A stretch of DNA of 64,000 bases from Tubulanus polymorphus (lineage: Eukaryota > Nemertea > Palaeonemertea > Tubulaniformes > Tubulanidae): the NCBI RefSeq assembly GCF_964204645.1, contig NC_134025.1, forward strand, positions 3,787,001-3,851,000, read 5' to 3'. Made by a program: the position numbers and the translations under genes. Below the pieces are notes generated by a model. That model made no database searches and was not told the origin of the DNA. It was given only the letters and a program-made list of their open reading frames with translations. Positions 23,001 to 36,000 of this stretch are shown here, piece after piece. Positions within the stretch are counted from its first letter, which is position 1. Every line of letters starts with the position of its first letter.

Positions 23001-26000
23001 ATGCTGCGGGTTTCCACTGTACGAATAATCATCGACAGGACGCTGTCAAGAAAAACAAAAAAGTTACCTTTTCACGACAAAGAAATTGCGCTTTTGCAGC
23101 CCCGGCAATAAGAGAAAGTCGGCGTGAGAAATGAAGTTATTTACGCTCGATTGTCGTAGGAAAGTTGACTTCCTTCACGAGTCAGCGGGTAATTAAACGC
23201 CATCGAACTGGCTTTTATCCACCCGGATATTATCAATATCAATATCTGTCACGGTATGAAAGACTAAAATAAATTAAACGATTGTGTTTGAAGGTTGCAG
23301 GTCTCACTTGATTTCTCGGCATAGACAGAGTTCGCAAATAGAGAAGTACTTTTCCAAATGAAATTGAATCGTTTTTGTCCTAATTATGTGGCGGTTGATG
23401 TAGTGTGATGCCAAAGGTCTCGTGAAGCAATGCGTATGTCAATCGAAGCCTGTAGTCGGCGATGTTAGAGTCCCGGAATCAAATGGATTCAAATACAGCA
23501 AAATTGCGAAGAAAAATGTGTACGTATTAGCTTGTTTTCGAAATATTCATCCATTTTGTATCAAATTACTTTAAACAAAATCATCATCAGTTCAGAAAAA
23601 ATCCAAATCTATCGAAACAATGTGTTTACATCACTCATTACAGATTTTAGATTTCAGTTTATCTAAGAATATCTTCATCGTCTTAAAAGTCGATGTCCAC
23701 GGTTATCAACAAAGCGCACCAGCTCGTGAAGCGTTGACGACCCGCCATATGCTCAAGCGCCATGATAATCTGCAGACGCCAGTAGACGAAAAGAGTCCGC
23801 GTGGTATTTATCGCCTGGACGGATCAAGATCACAGAGATGTGCCCTGAATTGGCAATCTTGTTTTCGAAGAGCCCGCGAAGACATCGAAATGATCACACA
23901 ATTAATCTTGAGCAGTCTTGCGAATAATTCGTTAATTCCGAAATAATAGCATAGGGATTCAGTGCGCACATGGTGAAACCTGACTTGAAAAAGCTCGCAG
24001 AAACTGAGCCGACCTATTTCGAAGGATCTTCTTTGTTATTTCTTAAAAGCATTTTTTCTATGAAATAATTCATTTTAATCTTCAAATGACAGAATATAAG
24101 CAAATGCCCGCTCACCAACCGGCTTCCAATTTCAGATCTTAAAAAAGGAGAATTTTTGTTCGTTTTTCAATCATTCTATCGTCTGAGATTAGATTAGCCC
24201 CAAATTTTCAGTAGTTAACAAGAGGCTGCTAGATTACTTTTGCAACTCGATCAATATACGTACGGGTAGATATCAGTATTGCAAAAGAGAAATGCCGCCG
24301 TCAGTTGTATCACTTCTTTTGCCGAGCAATTGAGCATCACGTCTGAGGAACTTAAAGTGATACCTACTCGATCAAACTTAACTTCCCCGAAATAAGCGAG
24401 CGTGTGACTCTGTGACCTGGAAGAGTCGGCGTTTGACATGATTTATTCGCTTTTTACGCCCAAGGTACGCTTCGGAATTGCTAATAACGCTCGACACAAT
24501 CCGAGAACCGTCGTTTCACAGATTAACGGCAGGCTGCGCAATGGATGTGATGTCATAAAGTTATGATATAGATTTCATAAAACCTTTGACTGGTGATTGA
24601 TGGCTGTACATTACCAATATGGCCCCGTGGTACACTGGTAAATGACGTGGAAAGTAACGGTCGACCTGTTAGTGACGTGTAAGCACGGGATGCGGAAACA
24701 AAGAACTCAACCAATACTTAATCGAAGTGATGAAATTGTGTTTTTTCAACTAATGTTCAATTATTTTCGTTTCCCCGACAATGATCAATTATAGTCTTAA
24801 GATTAGACGGAAACAAATATGGACGAACTATTCTCGGGGTTTACTATTTTCATCTGGGATTTGCGTGAAAGACTTCGTAAGGAAAAGTGTGTGTGGGTTA
24901 GAGAATTGAGTATTGATCGGTTTCGATTTGATTTATTTGCACTAGACGCCAATAGAAACAGACGGTTGGCGGTCATAAAATCGAAACCATGCCTCAATAG
25001 AAAATAGATAATCGTAGCAACTAAGCATTCACGCATGAATCATTTCTTAAGCGCGTGATTAACGGCCGTTTTATGTGCAGAAGATCGACCAAGAAATATA
25101 GCTTTCTCAAATAGATATGATTCTTTTTCGGCCCTGGAACAACCGTGACATATAACCGAGCCGTTTGTCTCCCTAGTGTAGTTACAAATTACCACCAGCT
25201 CTATCACCTAGGCCTCTACTTATAAATCATCGAATGGGACGCTTGCGTGAAGATCCTAATGAAGCTATGTGTATCCGCAACCGAGGTGTCAACACCGCTG
25301 CAAATGTGTCAACGTTGAGACTGATTAGTGGCTCATCACTGCGAAACCATCGCCGCTGTTTGCAACATGGTGTTACTCATTTCGCGTCCTGAAAACGAGT
25401 TTCGAGCATGCAAATTTGTTCGATGAATGGATCGCTTATCAGAACCGAAACCGACACGTTACACTTAACCAACCACACGCTATATACATTAATTAACATA
25501 TGTTCTTATTATCGTCAGACTGCGACGTCGATGATGCTTGTTTTAGTTAGAAAAGATAGGTCAACTTTATGGGTTACCGCAACCTGTAGATGTCTGTGAC
25601 TGATGGTCAATGTGTTCAAGTCACAGCTACCGAACTGCAAGTTTCGCCGTCAAAATATGGATCGAAATTTTAAGTCAGATCAAACCCAAACATCTGTGGA
25701 ACTGGAGCCGAAATCAAAATACTCAAATATGTAACTGTATGGAATTCTTGTGCCCAGGAGTTTGGCAGTTTCTGTATGGTTCATAGATATTATGACCGTT
25801 ACCCCAGACTACCCGCCAACCTAAAAAAATAGTTGCGTTACATAAGACAACGTAATTCCTCGCATAAACCATCGTTCTCGGTAGTAAAATACGTCTAACA
25901 TAAAAATGGTCGTTTATAAGATGAAACAGTCTGCAGCCCTACGTGTATAGTAAATGCGTTTGTCACCCTTCCCCAGAGCTCACCGTTACACCACATGCCA

Positions 26001-28000
26001 GCTAATCAAATATGTTGTAAATTAATGACAAGCTGACAGAGATAAAAGTTGGGTCAGAGCCGACAAGTAATTAGATAAAACAGACATGACTTCTTTTTAC
26101 CATTGGGACGATAGCGACGTTTAATTTTCGCTGCTAGATGAAACGCCAGATGAAACGTGTTTCGATTGAGTTAAATCCAATCAACGGGTATTTCATAGCG
26201 CGCGGTCGCTGGATATCAACTATCCGCGGTTTTTACGGTGAAGCGGAACTGCGTCTAACTTCGCCACGGATTGAATTCGGCCTGACTGGTTTTTCGAAAT
26301 GCCAGGCATTCGTTTGAAAAGCGTAAAAATTGATTGCGGCTTCAACGCGACTGAAAAAGATTGATTCGCACTTTCTGGTTTCTTGATGAAACATTTCGCG
26401 CTGTTCCGATTGAAAAGTCACGTTTCGGTCGTATGAAAGTTGAAATAACTTGACAATCTATATACGATATACATGATTTTCATGACTTCCCTCGACTCGA
26501 AAAATATCGTGTAACTAGTCCATCTTCATATATCATTCCCAGTCCAATACTTCGGTCGTCCGTGGTCTCATCTTTCCCAATTTCGCTTTACCAGACGCTC
26601 GTTCGTGACTAGAGAGAATTTAATTTCTCAGCCTCCCTAGATCAAGTGATAAATCCAGCTCTCACCCGATCCGCCTGGTATAAGACTCTGCTTTCCTTAA
26701 TACGTCAGTAGGAACCACGATCTATCAACCACTCCAGCGGTATTATCTGCCCGCTCATCTTGTATTCTTTTCTCATTAGACAGCAAACTGCTGTTAATTA
26801 GATTGCTGTGGTTCTGTGCAAACTTTGTTCGTCCACTCTTCGCGCGAACAAACAATTGGTGAAATTGTGCTATTAGGGTTTTAGCGTGTTGTGCCGCGAC
26901 GAGTTGGCTAAATGAGCAAATAATCTCTGTATCTCCCTTAAGGATGTGAAGTGCCAACAAGAATAGTTATTGCGATTGACTGTTCGGTCACATTCGGCTC
27001 TAAAACCTTGAAGATACACACCAAGAAACCATATTGCTAGCGCACTGAAAATTCAAGATGGCGCATCAACGTACTGCATTGAGCCCATAGGATTTATCTA
27101 TTTTTGTTGATTGGTAACTTACCCGACCGTCCGTCCGACCATATCGTTGAATATATAAGGCATTAGTATCCGTAGTAACATCGTAACATCGTGATAATGT
27201 GTGACCAGATGGATACGTGCCCCGGGGATACATTCATGATAGGTTCTTGGTCGGTCAAGAACCGTCTTAACCGCGACGCTCAGTAAACTTTACTATACCT
27301 CACTTCTTAAGGCAGTAATGAACCCACAAATGGTAACAGTACAAAAATTTCAGTGTAACTATAAGTTATTTCTAATTCCGTGTTCAAATATGAATAAAGC
27401 GTGTTATCTCTGAGTTTTACTTGTGTTTGCCCCGAAAACAAGAATTACGGCGGAATACACCAGAGACCTGCAAACCCAGTGTAGAAAATCGAGTTAAATT
27501 TCTCGTAACAGCTTCAAACTAATGTAGGAAATCTAAAATCATGTGCTCACCTCACCCGGGGATTATAAATCACAATATAGGGCCCGATTCAAAGAGTAAT
27601 ACTGTTTTATGTTTTATGCTGCGGCTACAAAATGGCAATTCGTTATTCATAGTCCTGTAAACCAAACTTACATCTGGGGAGAAATTTGCCTTCCCGCACC
27701 GGTCGTTAATTACGGCCCTTGAAATGTAAGCTGGTAGGTTTATTACCTGGTATGGGTCAACCTGATGCCGGTCATTCATTACACGCGCGCAAATTTGCCG
27801 CAGTCGTTTATTAGAGAAAAAAAACTACATACACATATTTCCAGTTGGTGTTACTATATTAGCGTGGACGTGCGTGACATAATGACGTTGCGATGCCATC
27901 AATTCATCTATGTTTAGTGACAATAGGTGATAAAATGGTTTGTGTTCGGCAGTGTCGTCTTGTGTATAACTCTTCATCAGAATCTCGATTAAAATGGCGA
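23001..28000. other. Gene-free region
   Basis: No gene is recognised. Frames at 23620-23946 (108 codons), 24251-24439, 24803-25036, 25408-25599, 26233-26421, 26697-26960 and 27570-27779 show no domain. An octamer ATGCAAAT lies at 25408-25415. Small direct repeats such as GTAACATC twice near 27.18 kb are present. Nothing suggests a mobile element. Confidence 0.5.
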
Positions 28001-31000
28001 AGCGAAGAGTTGCGGAAAGGTTGAGGTCAAATCTAATTCAATGTATTTCATTTTGTAACGAAACTATTCACTTTTATCTGCGATAGTAAATGTTTATAGT
28101 CAATTGAAGTGAAGTCATTGCAGTCATTGACTTGAGTACGAGCCGTTGGTGTTTTTATTCGAATTCTCTACGGATTATTGGAGTTAAGTTACTCGTAATT
28201 CGCAATTTGCGCAGTTATTCACTCCAGTACTGTCCAGTCAGTTTCCGCGAAGAAAATAGCAAAAGAATTGGAAGGGATCGTCACAAACGAATTTCATGTG
28301 GGAGCACTTGGGTAGAATCGTCTGCAATTAGCGATATATACAGCGTTACTAAGTCGGCGTCATTGTCATCAGTTTGGACTGATGAGGAGAACTTGGTCTT
28401 ATAATTAACGCTAATCAAACCTACCATTAACGAGATTCCCGTGATTAGTCACATGTCTTTATTTTGCTTTATTGCGCCAACGTCCCGGACGATCTAAAGC
28501 CCCGTAAAAGGCACTTGAAAGCCGACGCGTGACTGTAGCTCGTCAGAAGATATTAGCCCGGCTATCTTGAAACTAACATCATTATCCTCTTAATTTCATT
28601 TCGGGATTGTTTTTTCAAAACAACGCCGGGTAGGACTGCACCGCGATAAGCTGTAAAGCAATCAAAGGCCGTTTCGTTTCCATGTGACTGAAGCTTATGA
28701 CGACACAGGGGAAGAACTCGTGAAAACGGGTCGAATTGCCGACGTAGGAAACGTAAGGCAATTTAGGGAGATTGTTGCAAAGCCCCGTGACTCAAAATCC
28801 CAGATACAGAATGGTTTTATCTTCGGTTGGGTGGCAGCAGAGGGGCCATTATCGAGATATATAGTTTCCCCGCCTTGATTAGCTTCAGCGGAACGCATGT
28901 TTTGCAGGTGAAAAATCCATTAGATAGCTCCATTAGATCTCGTTTGCGAAACACTACACACAACGAAAATATAGCATCCAATAAACGGATAGATAAAGTT
29001 TTATCTATTTCACATTTCTCGATAAATCAGTCAATCTCTCGCTAAATAGAATCCCGACATTTGTCCGGCTATAAAAGTCACTTGGTTGACAAATTAAGCC
29101 CGTGCGCTCCGGGCTCGTGGGAACGCGGAATTCGCGGCAATATTTCCAGCCGTAGCTACTGTGCACATTAAGATAAATTTTTGATAATCCTCATTTTGTT
29201 CAATTCACACCAAAGACAAACCGAACTAATAAGTTAATCTTACGTCGTCGGTCTCGTACCACGTTTGGGATCGGAGGTTAACTCCGGTACGTGCTGACTA
29301 CGGGTTTCTCAAACGGCAGCGAGATCGCGTGTTTCCGCTTGATTTGAAAGAAGTAAAATTATCCTCGCATCTGAATCATTCATTACCGACTTCTCATTCG
29401 CCGTTGCTCACATAATCTCACCGAAAAAACATTAAGGTTTTTTTTTCAATTCAAACTACCGGCATACCCCGAACGACGGTCGAAACAAAACTTCGAATTT
29501 GACGATGAATAATAAAGAAAAATTGACATTTCATTTAAATGGACCCACACGATCCGCAGCTGACCAAACACTGGATGATAAAAATACTGGTGAACTTTGC
29601 GTGACTGCTACAGTAACCTTGAAATTGACTAAAATCAATGATTGACCAAGTAGAACGTGCAGAATTAAAACTTTCGATATTCTTCAAAATGAGACGATTT
29701 TCAGAAAGTTCAAAAACTCTATTTCGTGAGCTTTGATATGATTTGCTCTTTTACTACATCGAAAAGTGATTTTCTGCCAAATGTGTTCTTTTTTTCTATA
29801 TAAAGTTAATGGTGCGGCAGTAATAATTAATTATTCGAAGTCAAAAACGACAGTGAAGTGAGAACTTTGTACCACTTACGGGCTACTGATTTATCATTCT
29901 GGAATACAACTCTGCCTCTGAGTGTCATAAAACTAACAAAATTTCTCGTCAAGTTCCACGTTGCAAACGTGACCTAATATCATATTAATGGTGATTTTAT
30001 TCAAATAAATTCCCAAATTTTCACTTTTACCTACTGCAGTCGAAAATTGATGTTCCCGTGGTATTTGGAACAACCACTACGGGCGTCTGAATGGTAAGCA
30101 TCGACGGCACCTTTGCCTTACCCGCGAAAGCAGATTGGCATATTAATGTCATTCGTTTGGTGTTTTATGTTTCCTTTCGCATTGTCAACTGCATAGCAAT
30201 GAAGGGAATAATAACGGAATACCGATGAATCTGGTCTTTGGTATTGCTAGATGACAGTCAAGAATTGCATTTTAATTATTGCACACATAGCAACGGGCTC
30301 TTTTTGTTGACGGCATCAAAGTTATCTGACGAAATGACTCGCGTTGTACTGATGATGTGGGGTAATTGCAGCGGAAGCGCTGTTATTCTTGACTTACGCG
30401 CTTCACGTACAACAGAATTCTAAGATTCAACTAAATCCCGCCATTTGGAGATGTCTTGGGTCGAATATGAAAGAAGTCTATACATTAGCGATGTGGTTAC
30501 ATTAGCGATGTATCACTTTCAGTGTATTGATAACCATAGACGTAGTCAGCATGTCTCTTGTCTAGTTCGCAAAATATCTACGTTGGTTCGATTTCATCAT
30601 CGGTAAAACAATTTATAACACCAGACGCGTTCATTGGTAAGTTTACGCACGTTTATAATTGGTGATATGTACGTCCCTCTCCTCCAAATTGACCATCCGT
30701 TCACAGCGAGCATAGCCACCTCGAGACCAGAGAACTCCCCCGCCACACCATTTAACGCCGTGCTTATTAGTTTAACTGCTCTTTCTAGCGACCGAACCAC
30801 TCTAATCTTCTGTCTTGCCTTATTATGCCAGACGCAAAATAACCGTTATTTTGAATTCGTTTGTACGTACGCGATTGTTGGGTTCAGCACCCATACAAAT
30901 ATTTAGGATCTATTTGAAAGTATTTCACAGATCTTAGGTTTCACCAGTGTATGGTGTCCTAAGATACATATAATTGCATGCATTTATGTAGTCCGCCACC

Positions 31001-33000
31001 AGTTCAATGTACCGTAATTTGATAACGCAATTTATTGACTAATTATTAGATTGCTTTAATTTAATTGCATTAATATTCACGGCGGATTGTCTTCGGTTCG
31101 TTATCCTATCCACGAAATGTAATCAGATTTACCCAATCTCGTGCAGTCAAAGAGAACTACAATCAAGGGTCGAATCCAGATTTTCATCTGATCGTCCAAA
31201 AAAAGATGTCTTTGGAATAGAAATTTTACAATACTGGCGATTTTTTCGTCGTGGCGCTGTTTCTATATCTTGATCGCTGATATCCGTAAACTTCTTGTAA
31301 TTCAAATTATGTGACTGAATCGGTTTTGCAAAGCTAACCCCTCGAACGTAGCGAAACACAAATCTATTGACTTGAACGAATATAGACGCTGTTCCGTGAA
31401 ATGAAGTCAAAAATACGATGATGATACACTTTATCTTCACTTTGCCGGGATATGGTTATTTTCCGTGACTGTCCGCATCAAATTAATCGGTCGGAAACAT
31501 ATGCATCATGTAAATGTCCCGAAACATCCCTTTCAAAACAGGAAATATTTTATCGTATATTCGACGATGACACATCGCCTTTAGAAAATCCTGTACATGA
31601 TTCTTTATGTTTTTCGTTGATCAGTTATATCGTTAGATATGTCACCGTCTAATCGAAATTGATTCTTTTCGCTCGTTACGATTGATGACAGGTGGCGCTG
31701 CTCTAAATGCATTTCGGAAGCAAATATGGCGTCTGTGCGGGACATGCGTGCTAAACTACTTCCGTGTATTCTTAGAACTAATGATATTTGTGTTTCCTCG
31801 GTACAGGCTTACTTTCCTCGTGTCCTCAGCGACTTGATTGAACACCCGACTTCCCATAGCACGTCCCGGACACATCAGCGCCTAGGAGTAACTCCGCGGG
31901 TACTATTTCATTGCACCGAAACGTATTAATACCAAATGGAAACTGTACCTATTCAAGGCGATAAATCAACTTCATAAACAAATTTTATGTTGGCAGTGAC
32001 AGGCAACTTATAAATCTATTACTTTATCGCATTTGGCCCGTAACTCGTAAAATATTAATCGCATGGCGTTGCAGTTGTGTGTAAGGCTGGCGCAGTTCAG
32101 GTCATTCATCACTGCCCAGAATCTATTGAGTGCTAGGATTAAGTGTCGAGTTGCAGGGGTTTAATGCCTTGATCAGACTTTGAATGATGGTGAATTTTAT
32201 TGGTTCCAATATTAGATAATAAAACCTGCGCGGAAATGAAAATTGTGTCTGTCGGGTGCACGGTTGCGATAACACATCACAGTCGTGTATCAAGACAATA
32301 AAATAGTCATTTTGCGTCTGATTCCGAGAGGTGACATCCTTTGTTTGCCTGTTGTGAGATCCTTAAATTTCATTTTTTCTTCTATCGATATCCTTTATTT
32401 ATTACACAAAGTCCGTGTAGATAATTCACTTCAAAAAATTGTGTCACAATTAGAGAAAAAGCCTGACGAATCGTAGCACCCCGCTTTGAATACAGGCGCC
32501 TCATCGGAAATGGGAATTTAGTGGAAAAAATTAAAATACAGTGCCAAGTGACTCTTCTGCTGCATTAGACGATTGTGAAGTGATGAGAATAAAGAATGGT
32601 TTTCATAAAACAGATGCAAAATCTTTGTATCATAAGTTAATCCTTACGATAACAGGACGTCAATTGGGTGAAAGTAAACAGATTTTCATCGCTGGTTTTC
32701 ACGCTGGCACGTGTGAACCACGAGGCGTCGACGGCCGCGTACGATGACAATTTCTTCGACGAATACGATGACAAAGCGACGGCGATAACGGCTGATTTCA
32801 GTAGCGGCTCGAGAAAAAATAATAGCTTGTCCATAAAATTTGCCGTTGCAGACACGCGTCTCGGACGAGTGTCGCAGAAAAAATTGGACGGATAATCAGC
32901 CGCGTGAGCGTATTTCCCAGCGCTTGGTAACGTTTGTTTACTATCGAAAGAATGAATCGTTTTTAGGCGTCCTGAAAAACTGCGAAACCGTCAAATAAAT
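28001..33000. other. Gene-free region
   Basis: No gene is recognised. Frames at 28132-28404, 28684-29045, 30238-30423, 30597-30906, 31147-31440, 31452-31652, 31726-31929, 32285-32476 and 32541-32895 (overlapping, both strands) have no family motif. A short direct repeat ACATTAGCGATGT occurs twice at about 30482-30511. The stretch 32700-32900 is CpG-rich. Confidence 0.5.
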
Positions 33001-33015
33001 AAAGATTAATAATCC

Positions 33016-33089
33016 ACGGTCAGTAACAAAGGGTTCTAAATTGACTTCCTAAAATCGACGGTCAGCAACAAAGGATTTTGAAATAGACT
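33016..33089 (+). repeat. Diverged tandem duplication, about 42-bp period
   Basis: A segment beginning ACGGTCAGTAACAAAGG at 33016 is followed 42 bp later by ACGGTCAGCAACAAAGG at 33058. The match continues through AAATTGACT / AAATAGACT with one indel. It looks like an old local duplication. Confidence 0.7.
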
Positions 33090-36000
33090 CAGTATGCCGT
33101 AATACAAACTTCAAGTTAGTTCCGATGTTGAAAGCAAAAATCCCAACTTTTTGCTTTTGAGTATCTTCCTTCTTTTCACCAGAAAAACAATCCTTTTAAG
33201 AGTCACTTGTTTTAGTAATTACATGTTGTAATGTACATGGCTTTATACTTGACAGTGAAAATCGGATATATATCGTGTCATATCGTTACACTGTTAATGT
33301 GCTCAAAGACAACTCGAATACTGTATTTTATATGTATGTACATATAAAGAAAATGTAGAAAATCTCAATCGCCTTGGCGTTAATGGTTGGGCTACTTGAC
33401 CGAACCCTTCGGATGTTGTGTTCACGCTAAGTGGGCAAACTCATTTCCTATGTTTTCACATAATGCTGTCATTTCTACAGTTTCATATTGACACAATCTT
33501 ATTACCAAAACGCGGAAAGACACAGACACACGAAAACTGTAACTTAAGTTTACTTGCCATTTCCGCCGGGGATGACGCGTCAAAATAATAACCGTGCTCG
33601 GCGGTGTGCGCTACGGAAACACCGTTCTTAACGCGCGCACGGGTTCGTTAATACGAATCGCGTACAAAGGATCCGAATCTTTTGACCATTATGCAAACGA
33701 AGGCGTAATATCCCAAGACAAATACGCAGAATATAAGAAGAAACTCTGGAAATGGAATTTCCACATTCGCGGTCTAATTGTATCAATTAACCAAAACACC
33801 GTTAGTTTCGTCGCGGATAGAACCGCGGTTTCAACACGCGCAAAACATTTGGGATATCCTGAAAGTGAACCTAATGCCACGAATTAACATAAACTCTAAC
33901 TTTTCGATAATTTTGTTTGGCAAACTTGAGGAAGTCCCCACAGACGAATTAGCTTAAAACGCGATTAACACCGTGTTAAACTCGGAAGGTTCGTTTGATT
34001 AATTCGCGGTAAAATTCGATCAATTTGAATAAAATTTGCATCTGAATTAATCAGTATTGACCACGGGTTCTCTTACAGGAAGTAGTAGCCTTTACTAGTT
34101 CCGCGGTGGTTTCACAAATTGTTATTTTCAGTACGATTCAATGAATGCAATTTTTAGTAACATTTGTTCTAGCACGGATAATTTTGAGTAGCGTGTAACA
34201 ATTCAACAACGTCTGGGTACATTTATGGAAAATAGCTCCGGATATCGCAGATGTGGGTGTACCCCTGATTTGATTGAAAAAACGGTTATCGAAACGTGCT
34301 ACAAAAATGTTTAAAAGTCTGGTCAGTGCAGCGTGGTTCGACGTAAAAATAAGTATATATAAGTTTATAAGTATATATATAAGCATAACTCGTTTAATTG
34401 AATGGCTTGTGACCAGTTGTACCGAGATAAAGTAGATTCGTCGTGAGAAAGTTTTAGTGATATCCACTTAGCTAAATTGTATCAATAAGAGCACAACACG
34501 TTTATGCGCCAGAATAAAGATGTTTCCTGACCCAGCCAGTCCACTGAGGCATGCTGATGATAAATTAACGCCATGATCTAATGATACTACGATATTTCGC
34601 CGGCAAATAATTCACTAGTACACGCAGGGAGAGAGAGGGAGAGAGCGAGAAAATATGAGCGATCTAACGCTGGGTTCATTCGACACTATGCTAGATATAT
34701 TGTTGCCAATTGGTCACGAAGAAAAGTAAACATTGAATTAAAGATTTCATTAAAACTCGTCAAATTCTTTTTCAGTTGTAAGGGTCGATATTCTGAAGTT
34801 GTATATATTCTAGCACAAAATCTCTGTTATCATCGTATTTGTCCTATAAGCCGAACTATTCGCGATTCCCGAGGGAAAAAAAATTTGAAATTCAAATACT
34901 CGAATCAACGATCTTCGACAGATCGAATTGCGGATGAAAATGATACGGTAGTTGGAAAAAAAACTTTCCGCCAGATTTTGAAACTGAGTCTTGGAATTGA
35001 TCAAACAGTGCCGAACTGTCAGCGAGGCGACGATTCTGCCAGCGACTGTCTGGAGTTATTCGATCCAAACTTTACGACCCATTTCTCCGAGCAGGTAGGA
35101 CCAATAATTGTGGAATATTTGCATGCGTAATTGTCACAAATACACCTCCCAAATCGGAAATCCCAACCAGCTGATGAATAATGCATCAGCATTGCAATCA
35201 AAAGTGCGTTTGTGGTTTTGTTTTGTATGACCGGCGGCGAAAATGTAGTTAATACGCTCACAGATAATGAGGCTTGTTAATTGGCCGGTGTTTGCGGCAA
35301 GAAAAACAACAAAACACTTCAGTTACCCCGGCGAAATGATCGGATACATTCCGTCGAATCTAGTCGTGTAGGTGTAATGACGAACTAAGGAACTTCTTTC
35401 ATTCATCTGCGTTTCCTTGCAGTATCTGCGATGAAAAAATATAGATATAAACCTCAATGCCATAGAATTGATTCGACAATGATTTTTACAACTATTATCC
35501 ATATTTACATATTCTCCATCAAGATGTAGCTAGGGGTGGGAAAGGCCATTTTTGGAATGCCTTGGTTTTTCATCTTGCAGCGAACTTCACCAGTCGGATG
35601 TTCTAACTGTCCCTTCGGTTACATGTAACGCGGTATGTCAAGTGTGCGGAGTTAAGGCTCATCATCGATGACTGTGTGCACAGTTATTAGATGATATCGA
35701 AAGATCCGAACTAAATTGGCAGCTAAATCACAACATATTTTCACACCCAGATCAGGTACTCAAACGACGTGACCAGAATGCAGAGACAAGCGCTTAGTCT
35801 CTAAGGCAAAATACGAACAAAAATATTTCATTGTGCTTCTATTGGATGTGATAAACGCAATTTTGCGCTTTTCGACTTATCATCGATTGCGTGAAGGAAA
35901 TTATAACTGACAATCGTGCACGTATATTTGCGAGTTTAGGAAGTGAGTGCGGTGTCAGGTTCACTTCGCGTTTCATCACTTTATTCACGAGATGTCACGT

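Noticed and set aside
34350-34382. Paired AAGTATATATAAG copies as a functional repeat
   Set aside because: AT-rich simple sequence; duplication of such a tract needs no special explanation.
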